A DNA stretch of 64,000 bases from Nectonema munidae (taxonomy: Eukaryota > Nematomorpha > Nectonematoida > Nectonematidae): assembly GCA_030549495.1 (NCBI GenBank), contig JAUIRK010001056.1:1045501-1109500 (forward strand), in the 5' to 3' direction. Numbering within the stretch: position 1 is the first letter of the stretch; each line of letters opens with the position of its first letter. A model generated the notes under the pieces. It made no database searches, was not told where the DNA came from, and saw only the letters and a list, made by a program, of their open reading frames with translations. Position numbers and translations under genes: made by a program. Below, one piece after another: positions 13,501 to 25,500 of this stretch.

Positions 13501-16500
13501 GGAATACGGAAACGCCTTACTTCTTTAAATCTTTTAACATTGGGTCATTAGCCTCATCATTTGTAGCTGAATCAACAGCCTTGATTTCGGCGTTAGAATA
13601 TCTGTTATATAATAGATCTAACTTTTACAATTGTTCGTTAGTTTTTATCTTTTGTGATTCTCTCTCCTTAATTAAGTCAATTAAACATAAATCATCGACA
13701 TTGGTAAATGAAAAGATTCTCAGCCTTTTGTTAGAATTAAATGAGCTCTTTGTTGTAAGAATAGTCTGGTGTCCCAGTCATTCCGAAATATACGGTAACG
13801 ACTTCCTAGACGAACTAGCTAAATCTTCTCTTTATAGCAAGCCAGTATCAATTCAAAAATCATGTAAGTCTATTAATAATTACGTTAATCAGGCAACATG
13901 TTATGCAGAAAATTTTTGTTTCTTATAAAAAAAGTTGAAAATAACTTATGTAGGTTCTGCAACGATGTTGTTGAAACCCCGGACCACCTAGTCTTCTTTT
14001 GTCCATGTACCTCTAACGTGACCGAACGCCTTAATGTAACTCTTGCAAGAAAAGGACACCCTCCCTTTACATCACTATCACAAATTCTAAATAATCCATA
14101 CTTAATGAAACTTTACACTATTCTATTAGAATCAATTGAACAAATTTTAATAAGCAAGCCACCCTAAACCTATTTCATCTCTTCAAAACTAAATGATGTT
14201 TATTTTACTTTCTTTCTCTTACTTTTTCCTTACCTCTTTCTTAACCCTTTCATTTCTACTTATTGGTGACAACGACATTTCCCACTAGCATTACTATCAC
14301 TCATATTCTCTCTTAAGCGTTATTGCCAGCTTTCGGATGCCTACATCTACAAGCTACGTTAATCCCACTCACTCACACTCACACTTAATAAAAATTTTAC
14401 TTCAATTTCACTCAAGTTGTATATTGTATTATATACAAAGAAACGAATGTATATTTTTAAATCTTTATTTTTTGTTAGTTATAAAGTTAGGAGTTTATAG
14501 CATTTCAACTTTAAGTGAAATGTTCTCAAGTTCAAGAAATTTTTTTATATATTATTTTCTCAATAAAACTTTTTCCGTGAATTTTTTCAATAAAAATTTA
14601 TTATATTATTATAGTAGACACCTTTTTGAAAACTTTGAAAAATTGGTTGCATAACAAGCGCAATAAATTGTACCATAAACTAAAAAAAGACAATTTTTAT
14701 AGTTTTCTGAATTATTTTTTTTAGCATATACCGTTCCACTATATAATACCATATTTTTTAAATAAATATCAATACCAATTATCACATTTTTATTATCATT
14801 TTGAACTTTCAAAATTCATTTAAATTAGACTAATAAAATTGAATATGAAATAAATATTTACTTGAAGTTGAAATACATAATTCTTAGAAAATTCAGCTTA
14901 CATTTCAAATTTCGAGCCAAAAAGAATGATTTAAAATATGTTTATATAGAATTAGTTAGAGTAAAACACAAACTTCCAAAAACATTCTAACATTTAGAGT
15001 TAAAATGGAAGAACCCTAAGTTTAAATACCTTTAAACTTGATATCAAAGGAAAATTATGGTTAATAATACTCAAGTATACATGTTTGATTTAATTTTTGT
15101 ATAACGAAAAAGATAACCTTTACGCAGAACTTGGATGCATAAGGTAATTAAAAATTATCCAATAAAACGAATCAAAGATCTCAGAATTGTTACAAATTTA
15201 GTTTTTACACATTCAAAATAAATAATTATCTTTTATTGAATGAGATGATGATTGGTGAAACAAATAATAAATTATAAATGAATTTTAGTTTAATATAATA
15301 TTTATGTAGGCAAATAAAAAATACTAAAAAGAAAAAGACTATTAAAATTTGATCAATTTTAAACATCCAGAATCTGTATTTAATTTTCACCAAAGAAAGT
15401 CATTGCCAATAAAAAGAGCAATAAATTTTAAACATATTTTTGTTTAATGTTCAATTTATTAACTTGTATAATAAAATTTAAGAAAACAGATGGAAAAATT
15501 TGAAAGGATGCTGATTACAAAAGGAAAAAATTTGAAATTTTAGGTGAGTTACCTGGTGAAATTTTGCAATGATCCTCGAGATTTTTAAATCCATACTTGA
15601 AAATTGTGTCTATTAATCGCTCAAAGTTTGGAGCTTCACTATAAGCAAATAAATAAATGGGATGATTTAAAATTTTGTGTCAATCAAGTGGTAAAAAAAG
15701 GCACATTCGAAGATGAAAAAATAAAATCAGGTATTGGGCATATTTATTAGATGACATTATATTGACAAAATCAAGCTTAATTTAATAAGAAAAATCAAAA
15801 TCTCGAAAAAAGGATCAGTTAAGCAAAAAATCTGCTGATTTGATTGCCTTAGGGAATTTTCCGTTTGAAGGAGCAAATTTCTGATAAAAATTATATATAC
15901 TCTTTATTATCTTTAAGAACCTTGGAAAAATTCAACACTTTTTTTAACCTTGGAAAATATCAACACTGGTCACAAATTTGGTCATTTAAGAATTCATGTG
16001 AGGTTGATTCCATTTACTTAAAATATGCTCAAAGATTATAATTATTAAAATTTTTTGCAAAAATGTAGTAGAGCTGTATCGGATATACACAAAATTTTTT
16101 ATATTCTCATCAGCGGATCATTTAAATTTCAACATCCGCAATAACATCCGAATCCGCAATTTTCCAACATTTTTCTTTTTTAACAGTTTTTTTCGGATTT
16201 TTTTTATTTTTACTTAATCCAAAATTTTTAAGATAAATGCGTCTTTATTATAACTGAAGTATAAAACTTACATAAGCTATAATGATATCCGCATCTACGG
16301 ATACAAAAATTTTACATCCGATACATCTCTAAAGTGTACTAATACGGATAAACAATGAAATGAAGAAGATGTTTATCATTATTGAATCATGTTCTCCGAC
16401 GTGGCGTACTCATAAAACAGTTGATTTATTAATCAATGAATGGTAAAGCTAAATCAATATCGGTGAGTGTTTAATAAAAACAAAGATTTATTTATTTTAC

Positions 16501-19500
16501 AATAATTTTTTCAATTTTACTCAATGGAACCTGCAGTCCCCTCCCTTGACAAAAAGTTAGGCCCGCTAAGAAAACTGGTTTTGAGGCTTTAAAAAACTTA
16601 ATAAATAAATCATTAATGCATGTTCAATTCACACTTAATCAATTATAACAGTATTTGCAATTTAATTAAATTTTGCAACCTAAAAAATTTTGCCCCTTGA
16701 CAATAAATGCTGGATGTGTCTTTGCTTAGAAGTCACTCTCATTAACATCATTTTTAATAAAGACCTTAATGTTTAAACTCGGAAGAACTCCCTCTATTCT
16801 ACCTCTAAGCTAGAGCAGCGAAGTTGTGTTCATATTCCTCTCATGATAGTCTGGCAGTGAAGACTCTCCGCCATTCTTGTGAAGAGTAGGTGTGACGCTT
16901 ATTATTCAAGTAAATCTAAAAAAATGATCAATACTACCAAGAGGAAAAGCTACGGAACCCGTAACAGGAGCTAACAATAGATCAAGCATCCTCTGAGACT
17001 AAGAACAGATATATATGTCTTATAAATTGCTATTAATCGTTGGTGCATCGGTATACGGAATGAAGAATCGAAAACTTCATTCTGTCGTGATCTTCATGAG
17101 GAGAGGGGCGAAGCGTCACACAAGATTAATAACGCTATTTTGCTGTTTCTTTAATGAGATTTCCATGTTATTTAATTACATTTTTAAAATGTGGCAAAAC
17201 AGATAAAGAAATATTAATTATGTTTTATATTAAACTAAATTGAAAAAAAGGAAATTTATTTCCAATCATGCCTTTACAGTATTAAATAGGTCATCAATAT
17301 TTCGATCTTAGCGGTCTTTTTGAAGATAGTCTAAATGTGAAGGCTCACATCAAATTTGGGTGTAAGTGTGTGCTGGAATTATGCTATAAAGTTTTACGTT
17401 TGGGGTAATGGGTTAGAGAAAGAAAGATGTGTAAATATAAAGTAATTTTACAAAATATAAAATGAGTCATAGAGAAAAGGAGGAAGTAATTATGCTAGAG
17501 GTATGGAAGGGATGGTGTGATAATGGCTGTGGGCTATAATGTGAGTGGTGGTAAAATTAGTGACGGTTCTGCGTGTGTTTTGTTCTTGTGTGTGGACTAT
17601 AATCGGGTATTTCTAATTTGTTTTCGATAAATTTAGTTCATAAATAAAGAAGTATGCACACCGACACTTACATATTAAAGAGTTATTAGCTGGGGCGTAT
17701 CCAGAAAGTGAACAATTCGTATCCTCATCAAGTCAAACGAGTGAAATAAAGAGAAAACTGCATGTTGATTTATTATCAAGGGGTTAAATTAAAAATGATG
17801 TATTATGTAGTTCTCATCATTCTTTTAACTTGATAAGGAGATCAAGAAATTCCAAATTATATTGTTTTATTTACGAATAAAAATTGGTCCGAATTAGATT
17901 TTGGAAAAAGTAAAAATTGAAAAATTCCGAAGAAAACTTTACTGTATATAGAAAAGAAAAATGTTAGAAAATTGCAGATGCAGATGTTGGAGATTAAATG
18001 ATCCGCGGGTGAGGATCTTTTGAGGATGTAAAAAATTTTGCGGATATCCAATACATCTCTAGAATCATTCTGACAAACCTACTTTTTCTGTATTTTATTT
18101 CATCCAAAGGGAACAACATAATACACTGGCATCCAATATGTATAAAAAATATTGCATAAAGTTCACCTATACACAGCCTTCAACTGAGCGGACCTTTTAT
18201 CCAAGAGCTCCTTAAACTTTTCAGAAGAAACTTTTTTGGAAGCATCCACAATTACTTTGTCTAAATAAAATTCTTAGTTTAGATAAATATTTTCTTCTAT
18301 ATTTAGAAGCAATTAAAAAAAATATTGCTTTTATACGCAAAATTAAAGAAAGAAAGAAAGAAAGAAAAGAAGTTGTGTAAAATAAGATTTGGAAAATATA
18401 ATAAAATTTCACTGGAATATAGAAAAAGAAAATAAATACGCAAATCGTAAGATTTCGCAGCTTATGAAAAGAGTTGTACGAAAAGCCGCATTTTCAAAAT
18501 ACCTAGTTAAGTATTTTAGATAACGAATGACAATCATGAGGCCAGCGTGAAACACGCAAAGCACCGTCTTCTATTACAAAATTAGAAGAAAATTTTGGCA
18601 ATAGATCTTTAAACTACTTCCTCCCAACTAATTTTTGGTCCATCTCTGTACTTGTCTTTTATTTTTTCTTCATATATTTTTCTAATAAACTCTCCTCAAA
18701 GTCTTCTATTTATGTGCATAAACCATCTGTCTTTGTTTTTCAATATTTCACTTACATCACAGATCTTTCTTAAATTATCGTTGCTAAGTTTTGATTTTTA
18801 ATTCTGTCTACACATAAGTCTCAACATCCTGATTTCTGTACTAGTGTTAGCTTTCTCTTTTCTATTTCTTTTAAATGTCAGCTTTGACTTCCATACACAA
18901 AACAGATTTATATCTTTTCCAGGGATTTAAATTTTTGGGTTGATGACGTAAAAATTACCTTAGCAAATATTACATGTTAGGGATTGCTAAGTTTTGCAGT
19001 ATTAAGGATTCTTAGGTTTTGCTGTTAAAGAAGCGAATACATTGAGATATTGACATTTGAAAAAGTTTTTTATTCATGGAAAAAAGAGGCAAATTTGGAA
19101 AAAAATCATTCTTTTAAAGGAAAAAAAGATAAGAATGCATACTATGTTAAGATTAAACATAACATGGTAAATTAAACAATTGAGACAAAACTGAAAAACA
19201 TGGCAAATCCACCGATAAGGGAACAAATGGTTTAAGAGAAAAAATATTAAAATTTTCAAATTTGTACTATTTCATTCAACATTTGCATTAATGATTTCAA
19301 TTTTTAAATTTCATATCAAAATTTGTTTCAAATGTAAAGTAAGGAATTTTCGCGAGGATTTTAATTTTTTTCTGAAAATTTGGCGAAATTAAATTCCAGA
19401 GTCACAAGTTTTTTTGGATGACATTATTTATTTCTTAAAAAAATTTAAAATAAATTTAATAAAAATTAAATAAAATAAATAAATAATTAATTTTTTTTTA

Positions 19501-22500
19501 AGTTTTTTTTATTTTTGAACGATAATTCGTGAAATTTTGTTCGCGCTATATCAAAGTACTTTACAATAATTCGTTTTTAAATATCCCCTTTTATATCTTA
19601 TTCATAATGTGTTGGTTAGATGCTGGGCTTTGATAATTCAAAGTCTTGGGTTCAATTCCGCATCAAGCCAACTTTCTTCATAGTTCGATACAAGCGGCGC
19701 CATTGTGCCTTTTCGATAAAAACACCCCGCAATACCTTTGCCATTATATTTTCAATAAAAATGTTCTTTTGTCTCTTTTTACAAGGGGTTTGAAAATCGT
19801 TCTTCAATTCACCTGCTGACGCTTTAGAACGTTTTAATAAAAAATTTTCGTTCATTAACCCTTTAAGGATCACATTTTTTAGGAACAATCGTCTGATTTC
19901 TTATCTACAAGGGGAGCGGGTAAAATTTACAAAGTTGTTATTTTCAATTAAATTGAATGAAATTTAATTTTTAAAGCTAAACTTTTAACAAATATAAATA
20001 TTTTGACAAGCTTCATGTGTTTTTGGATACAAATTCATTATTTTGTTGGTAATAAAATTTGATCCTCAACTTCTTATTTTGATGAACTAGCTGGCAACCA
20101 AGCTACATAAAAGTGATGAATTATTATCTTTTGCGCCTGGCAACGCTTTATACGTGTCAATTCCTTCAATTAATTTTGAATAGCGATGAGAATGTTTGTT
20201 TTTAATTGAATTTGATTGTTGTAGAAATTTGGCCGATTTTGCTATTACAGCTCAAATAACAATTATCAGTTCTTTCAGAGTCTAGTACATTAGTTTTGTA
20301 TTTTCTAGACCAATTTTTGTGTTTGAAAGTAAATTGAAAAACTTTAAATAAATACATTTGTAACAGGGGCACACATCCTCAAAATTATTGAAGGGGAGAG
20401 CTTTTTTTTTATATAATTTTTCAATTTTATTATAAAAGAATTTGTGTCTGAAAACCTACCGCAAAATAAGTAAAGTAATATGGAAAGTCTACTCACAGGC
20501 CAAACAAGTCTTAGGATATAGAATTAAATATCAAAATTATTGGTGGAGCAAAAGGTATTTTCACCCCTTCCCCTCCTTAAAATCACATTTGGAGAGGAGA
20601 GGGAGGAAGGAGGAGGAATATAATAATTGTTACTATATGTTGATATCTCTGCTTAAAATATAGTGCAACAAGGATTTAAAAATTGAAATTATACCATCAC
20701 GAATTGATGAGTAAGTAAGGGCGTTTGCAAGTGCCGTCAAAACGCCTTGTTCAGCAAGACCACATCGTAGTTTTCCGCACACAAAGCGAATCAAGTATCT
20801 TGCTTCATTTCCGTTACAAGCGATGTACATGGCCTTGATTATGTCCAGCCGCTTGGAAACACTCTAAACAGTCAAGATTAAGGAAATGCAAGATCGGAGT
20901 AGCAGAGTTACTGAAGTGCCAGTGATATTGGCACACATCTTTAACTTAGTGAAAACGTGGGGAACTGTTAAAGAAGCCATTTTGAACATTGTGCGTTGAT
21001 TGGAGCGACTCATTTCAGCAATTAATCCAATATCTCCTTCTTTATTTAAATGCTCTCTGATTTTATTCAATTTTCTTCCTTTAAAAAGAAAAAAAATCAT
21101 TAAAATTTATGAAAAAGACAATATTATTAGTGCTAAGGAAAGACTACAACAGATAACAAAAAGGCCAAAACTGAAAGGAGAAAATGAAATATTAGCAATT
21201 ATATCTGCTTACAGACCTCAATCTGGGTTTAAAGAAGATGAAAAGAAAGAGAGTTTATGATCAATTTTGAGGATATGCTTAGATATGTTGGGGAAAATGG
21301 GAAACTGATTATAGGTGGAGATTTGAATGATCATATGGGAAAGAAAGCTGATGGTAACAGAAAGGTACACGGAGGCTTCGGGTAAGAAAAAAGAAATGAA
21401 TTAGGGCAAAATATTTTAGAGGTCGCCGAAATATATCAACTTTTAGTAACATAAAATACAAGAAAAGAAAAGAGCACATTATAACATATAGCAGTAGAGG
21501 GGGAAATAGCCAGATTGATTATATTCTGATAAAAAAACATAAAGAACTGTAAAAGTCATTCCTAGCAGGGATACAGTGAGGATCAACATAGGATGTTTAT
21601 CCTGGATATGTGGATTAACAACGAAAAAAAGAAAAATATTTAAAAATTAGGAAGATACAGGAAGTGAAAATTGAAAGAACATGGAGTAAAATTGGAATTC
21701 CGAAAAGTGATAGAAAACAGATTTAAAAAAATCCTACTGGAGAAAGAAAATATAAATAACAAATGGGCAGAATATTTTGAGCAATTGCTCAACAAAGAAA
21801 ACGAGAGGGAAAAGATAAAAGTAATGCTAAAAATTGAAGGGACAGAAATGGAAATAGATATAAATGAAGTGAGGAAAGCAATGATGAAAATGAAGGATAA
21901 CAAAGCAAGATATTTAGATTTCAATGGTTTGTATAATCCAATGTTTTCCAACTTATGGTCCATGGACCACTGCTGGTCCATAAGACAACTCTTTGTTGCT
22001 CCACGAAAAATTTTTCAAAAGCGAAAAGTATAGTGAAATTTCACTTTTATAATTGCAACAATGATTGGCTATTTTTTTTTATTTATTTTGTATAATAACT
22101 CAGATTATTTACTTATTTTCGGGCGAAAAGAGCTTCAAGGTCTCACCGTCCTACCCCGACCATTTGATAGTGGGTCAGGGGTAATATTAATTATATTAGT
22201 TAATTTTAAAAAAATTTTTAATTTTAATTAATTTTAATTATATTATTTAATTTTAATTAATTAGTAAATTTTTAAAAATTTTTTAATTAAAAAAATGATA
22301 TTTGTTCAATTATAGTCATATTAAAAATGGAAGGAAAAGCTTTGAAGCAAAAATATTCAAATGATTACTTGAGTTATGGTTTCACTTTCCAAGAAAAAGA
22401 TGGGATTGAGCTACCACAATGTGTGATTTGTTATAAAGTATTGGGAAATGAATCGATGAAGCCAGCAAAGCTCAAACTTCATCTTGAAAAATGTCATTCA

Positions 22501-25500
22501 CATCTCATGAAAAGACAAAGCTTTTTTGAGGAAAAGTCAGTCTTTGAAGCGTGAACGTCTCGATTCATCAGGTATTTTTCATGAAAGAACGTCAAATGCA
22601 GTGAAAGCTTCTTATATTGTCGCTTATAAAGTAGCGCAAGCGAAAAAACCTCATACAATCGTTGAGGATTTAATTATCCCATGTGCAAAGGAAATGGTTA
22701 GGCTTACAGTTGGTGAAGAAGCGGCCCGGAAACTTAACAGTAGTAAGAAGAATAAATGAAATATCGCAAAACATAGTTGATAAAGTAGTTCATGAAGTGA
22801 AAAACTCTCCCATGTTTGCTATACAAGTGGACGAAACAACAGACATTGCCCACGCTTCTCACCTTTTGGTGTTTGACAAGTATGTCCACGAAAAAGACAT
22901 CAAAGAAGATTTTTTGTTTTGTAAGACTTTGGAAACCACGACACGCTCTCAGGATGTGATGAAATTAGTTGATTTGTTTTTCCAGGCGAATGGTCTTGAA
23001 TGGGGAAAGTTGGTCGGAGTGACAACTGATGGTGCTCCGTCTATGTTGGGATCCAAATCTGGTTTTCAAACTTTGGTCAAACAGAAAGCTCCATTGGCAA
23101 AAAGTGTGCATTGTTTCATTCACAGAGAAGCTCTGGCTTCCAAAACTTTACCTGAAGGACTCAAATGTGTATTTTCAGGAGTTGTAAAGATAGTAGACTA
23201 CATAAAACCACTGCTGTAAACACTAGATTGTTCAAAAAACTTTGTGAAGATATGGGATCAGAATTTGAAGTTTTACTTTTTTACACTTTAGTTAGATGGC
23301 TGTCAGTGGGAAACGTTATGAAGAGAGTTTTTGATTTGAGAGAAGAATTGATAACGTTTGTTCGAACAAAAGACAAAAATGAATTCGAATTGCTAATTTA
23401 TTAAATCAGAAACAGAGATTGCGTATCTCACTGATATCTTCAAAATACTCAATAAGTTGAATCTCAGGCTTCAAGGTAAAGATTCAAATTTGTTCATCCA
23501 CCATAGTACCATAAAGTTTTTTATTGAAAAATCAGAACTTTGGTAGGCAAGAGTTGAAAACAATAACTAGGTTCAAATTCCATGTCTCAATTCTCTTGGT
23601 GTGAAAGAAAAAGAACCAATAAGTGAACAAATTCTTGATCATTTGAAAAATCTAAAAGAATTTGAACGCTACTTTCTTGAAATTCGAGTGAAATCTGAGA
23701 CGTCATACATACGGAAACCATTTTTAGCTTCTGTAGACACTGTTCCCTAGGATATCCAAGAGGAATTTTTGGAGATTAAAAATGATTTACAAATGCAGGA
23801 TTTTTTTGAAACTTTATCTTTGAGTAAGTTTTGGGTTAATGCTAGTTCTTCATATCAAAAACTAACATCGCTAGCATTAAGGCTAATGTTAGTCAGGCTT
23901 TTCATCTTTGATGCCAATTAAAACTTACTCTTTGTTACTTTTATCTAATTTTTTTTTGATTTTATAATAAATTTTTAATGAATTTTTAGTATGGATCATA
24001 ATAACTTTTCCCACAAAAAAAAGCACCTTTTTCTTTTGGAAAAAGCCCGCCAGAAAAGGGGTGGGAAAAACGAAAACCAACAAACCTTAAATATTTGTGG
24101 AGGGGGGGGAAATAAAAGAGATAAAATATTCCCCCCTTTTAAAATAAAAAAAAAAAAAAATTAAAAATTTTAAAAACAAAAATTAAAAATTGTGGAAAAG
24201 AGGGTTTTTTCCCATTGAAAAATATAAAATACCTTGAAAAAGTAAAACTAAAACCATCACTGAAAGAGTCCTGAAGTCTCCTATATTTCCAATATAGTAG
24301 ACCAGATTTAAATAGTGCTGTTAAACACACATTTATGCTTTATTTTTAAGGCAAGAAAAAAAAATTTTCAAATCAAAATACTCAACAAGTACATGATGTA
24401 GAATGGAGAGCGAGATTAGAAGTAAAGATAGAAAGAAATAAGTTACCCGTTGATTCGGCAATCATTTTAAGGACAGTTGCCTCTCCAAGACCAAGTTCAC
24501 AGGCTTCATGAGCCGGAGCCAACATATTCAAGCACATATACACAGAAGGAAGAAGATCTTTTGGCGTGAGTAAGAGACAAGAACGAAAGTAATTGCAAAG
24601 AATGGCGATTGTCTTCAATCTATGTAAATGTTGGATGTAAGCGTTATCAATATGAGTAAAATATTTTTTATTTCACCTTCCAGACTCCATTTCAATTTCT
24701 TGAAGAGTTGTAGTAAAAGCTGAATATGGAACACTAAAAAATAATAAATCGTTTGTCAATTAAAAACAATCCAACACATGCACATATGGTAGATCTCACT
24801 TTTTTAATCACTCAAATTTGAATTTGTTTAAAAAAATTATATTAAGTACGTAATTAATTTTTTTATATAACAAAATTCTTATTAAAAACTTAATCATTTC
24901 AATAAAAATTACAGATTTTTAAAATATTGAAAATTTTTTAACGGAACAAAAATATTTTAATAACTTCACAATTTCGTTCCTAAAAAATATTGAATGGAAT
25001 ATAGGAAAATATTTATTTCTGTACACTGTACAGTAATCATTTGTAATGGGGTTCAAATATAAAAAAGGACTAAAATGTTAAAATTAATACCCTTGAGGAA
25101 AAAGTTCAAATATTTGTTACTACTTACTAGTAATTGGTATTTGAATATGGAAGAAAATATTAAATATCACTTCTTTATAAATAAAATTATTTTAAAATTA
25201 TAAAAATAACAATACTCTTGATTTTTGGTCCAAGAAGCATGTTTTATAGGATGATAATCTTCTTGGGTTGGATCAAAAAATTCATTTGAAACTTCACTCT
25301 TGGGTTTCAAGACATTTTTTGTTTTGAGATCATCAAAATCAATGATTTCTTCTTTTTCATCAACGAATTTTGCTTTTTTACTTTGTTGAAGGTCTGTTTC
25401 TCCTTTTTCCTTTTTATATGAAAGAAAATACTTGTAAAATGCATCATTTAAAAATGTAATTGAAAAAATACAAATTTATAGATAAATAAAAATTTGCTAT

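Larger units (their letters stand above)
10092..14395 (+). mobile_element. RNase-H-bearing LINE (I/R1/LOA-like), 5'-truncated
   Basis: A non-LTR retrotransposon inserted antisense in LIG1 intron 10. Order: 5'-truncated ORF1 with zinc knuckles, ORF2 with AP-like endonuclease, reverse transcriptase, RNase H and a C-terminal CCHC finger, then a 3' UTR ending in CCAGCTTTCGGATGCCTACA and a short ACTC-rich tail near 14366-14395. The same 3' block occurs inverted at 51.9 kb, which supports this 3' end. ORF2 is open for 964 codons; two frame changes and an internal loss occur in the RNase H to CCHC part, so this copy is dead but relatively young. Confidence 0.85.

Noticed and set aside
19652-19888. 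Minus-strand open frame of 78 codons
   Set aside because: It lies over SINE-A and shows no ligase or other protein similarity.
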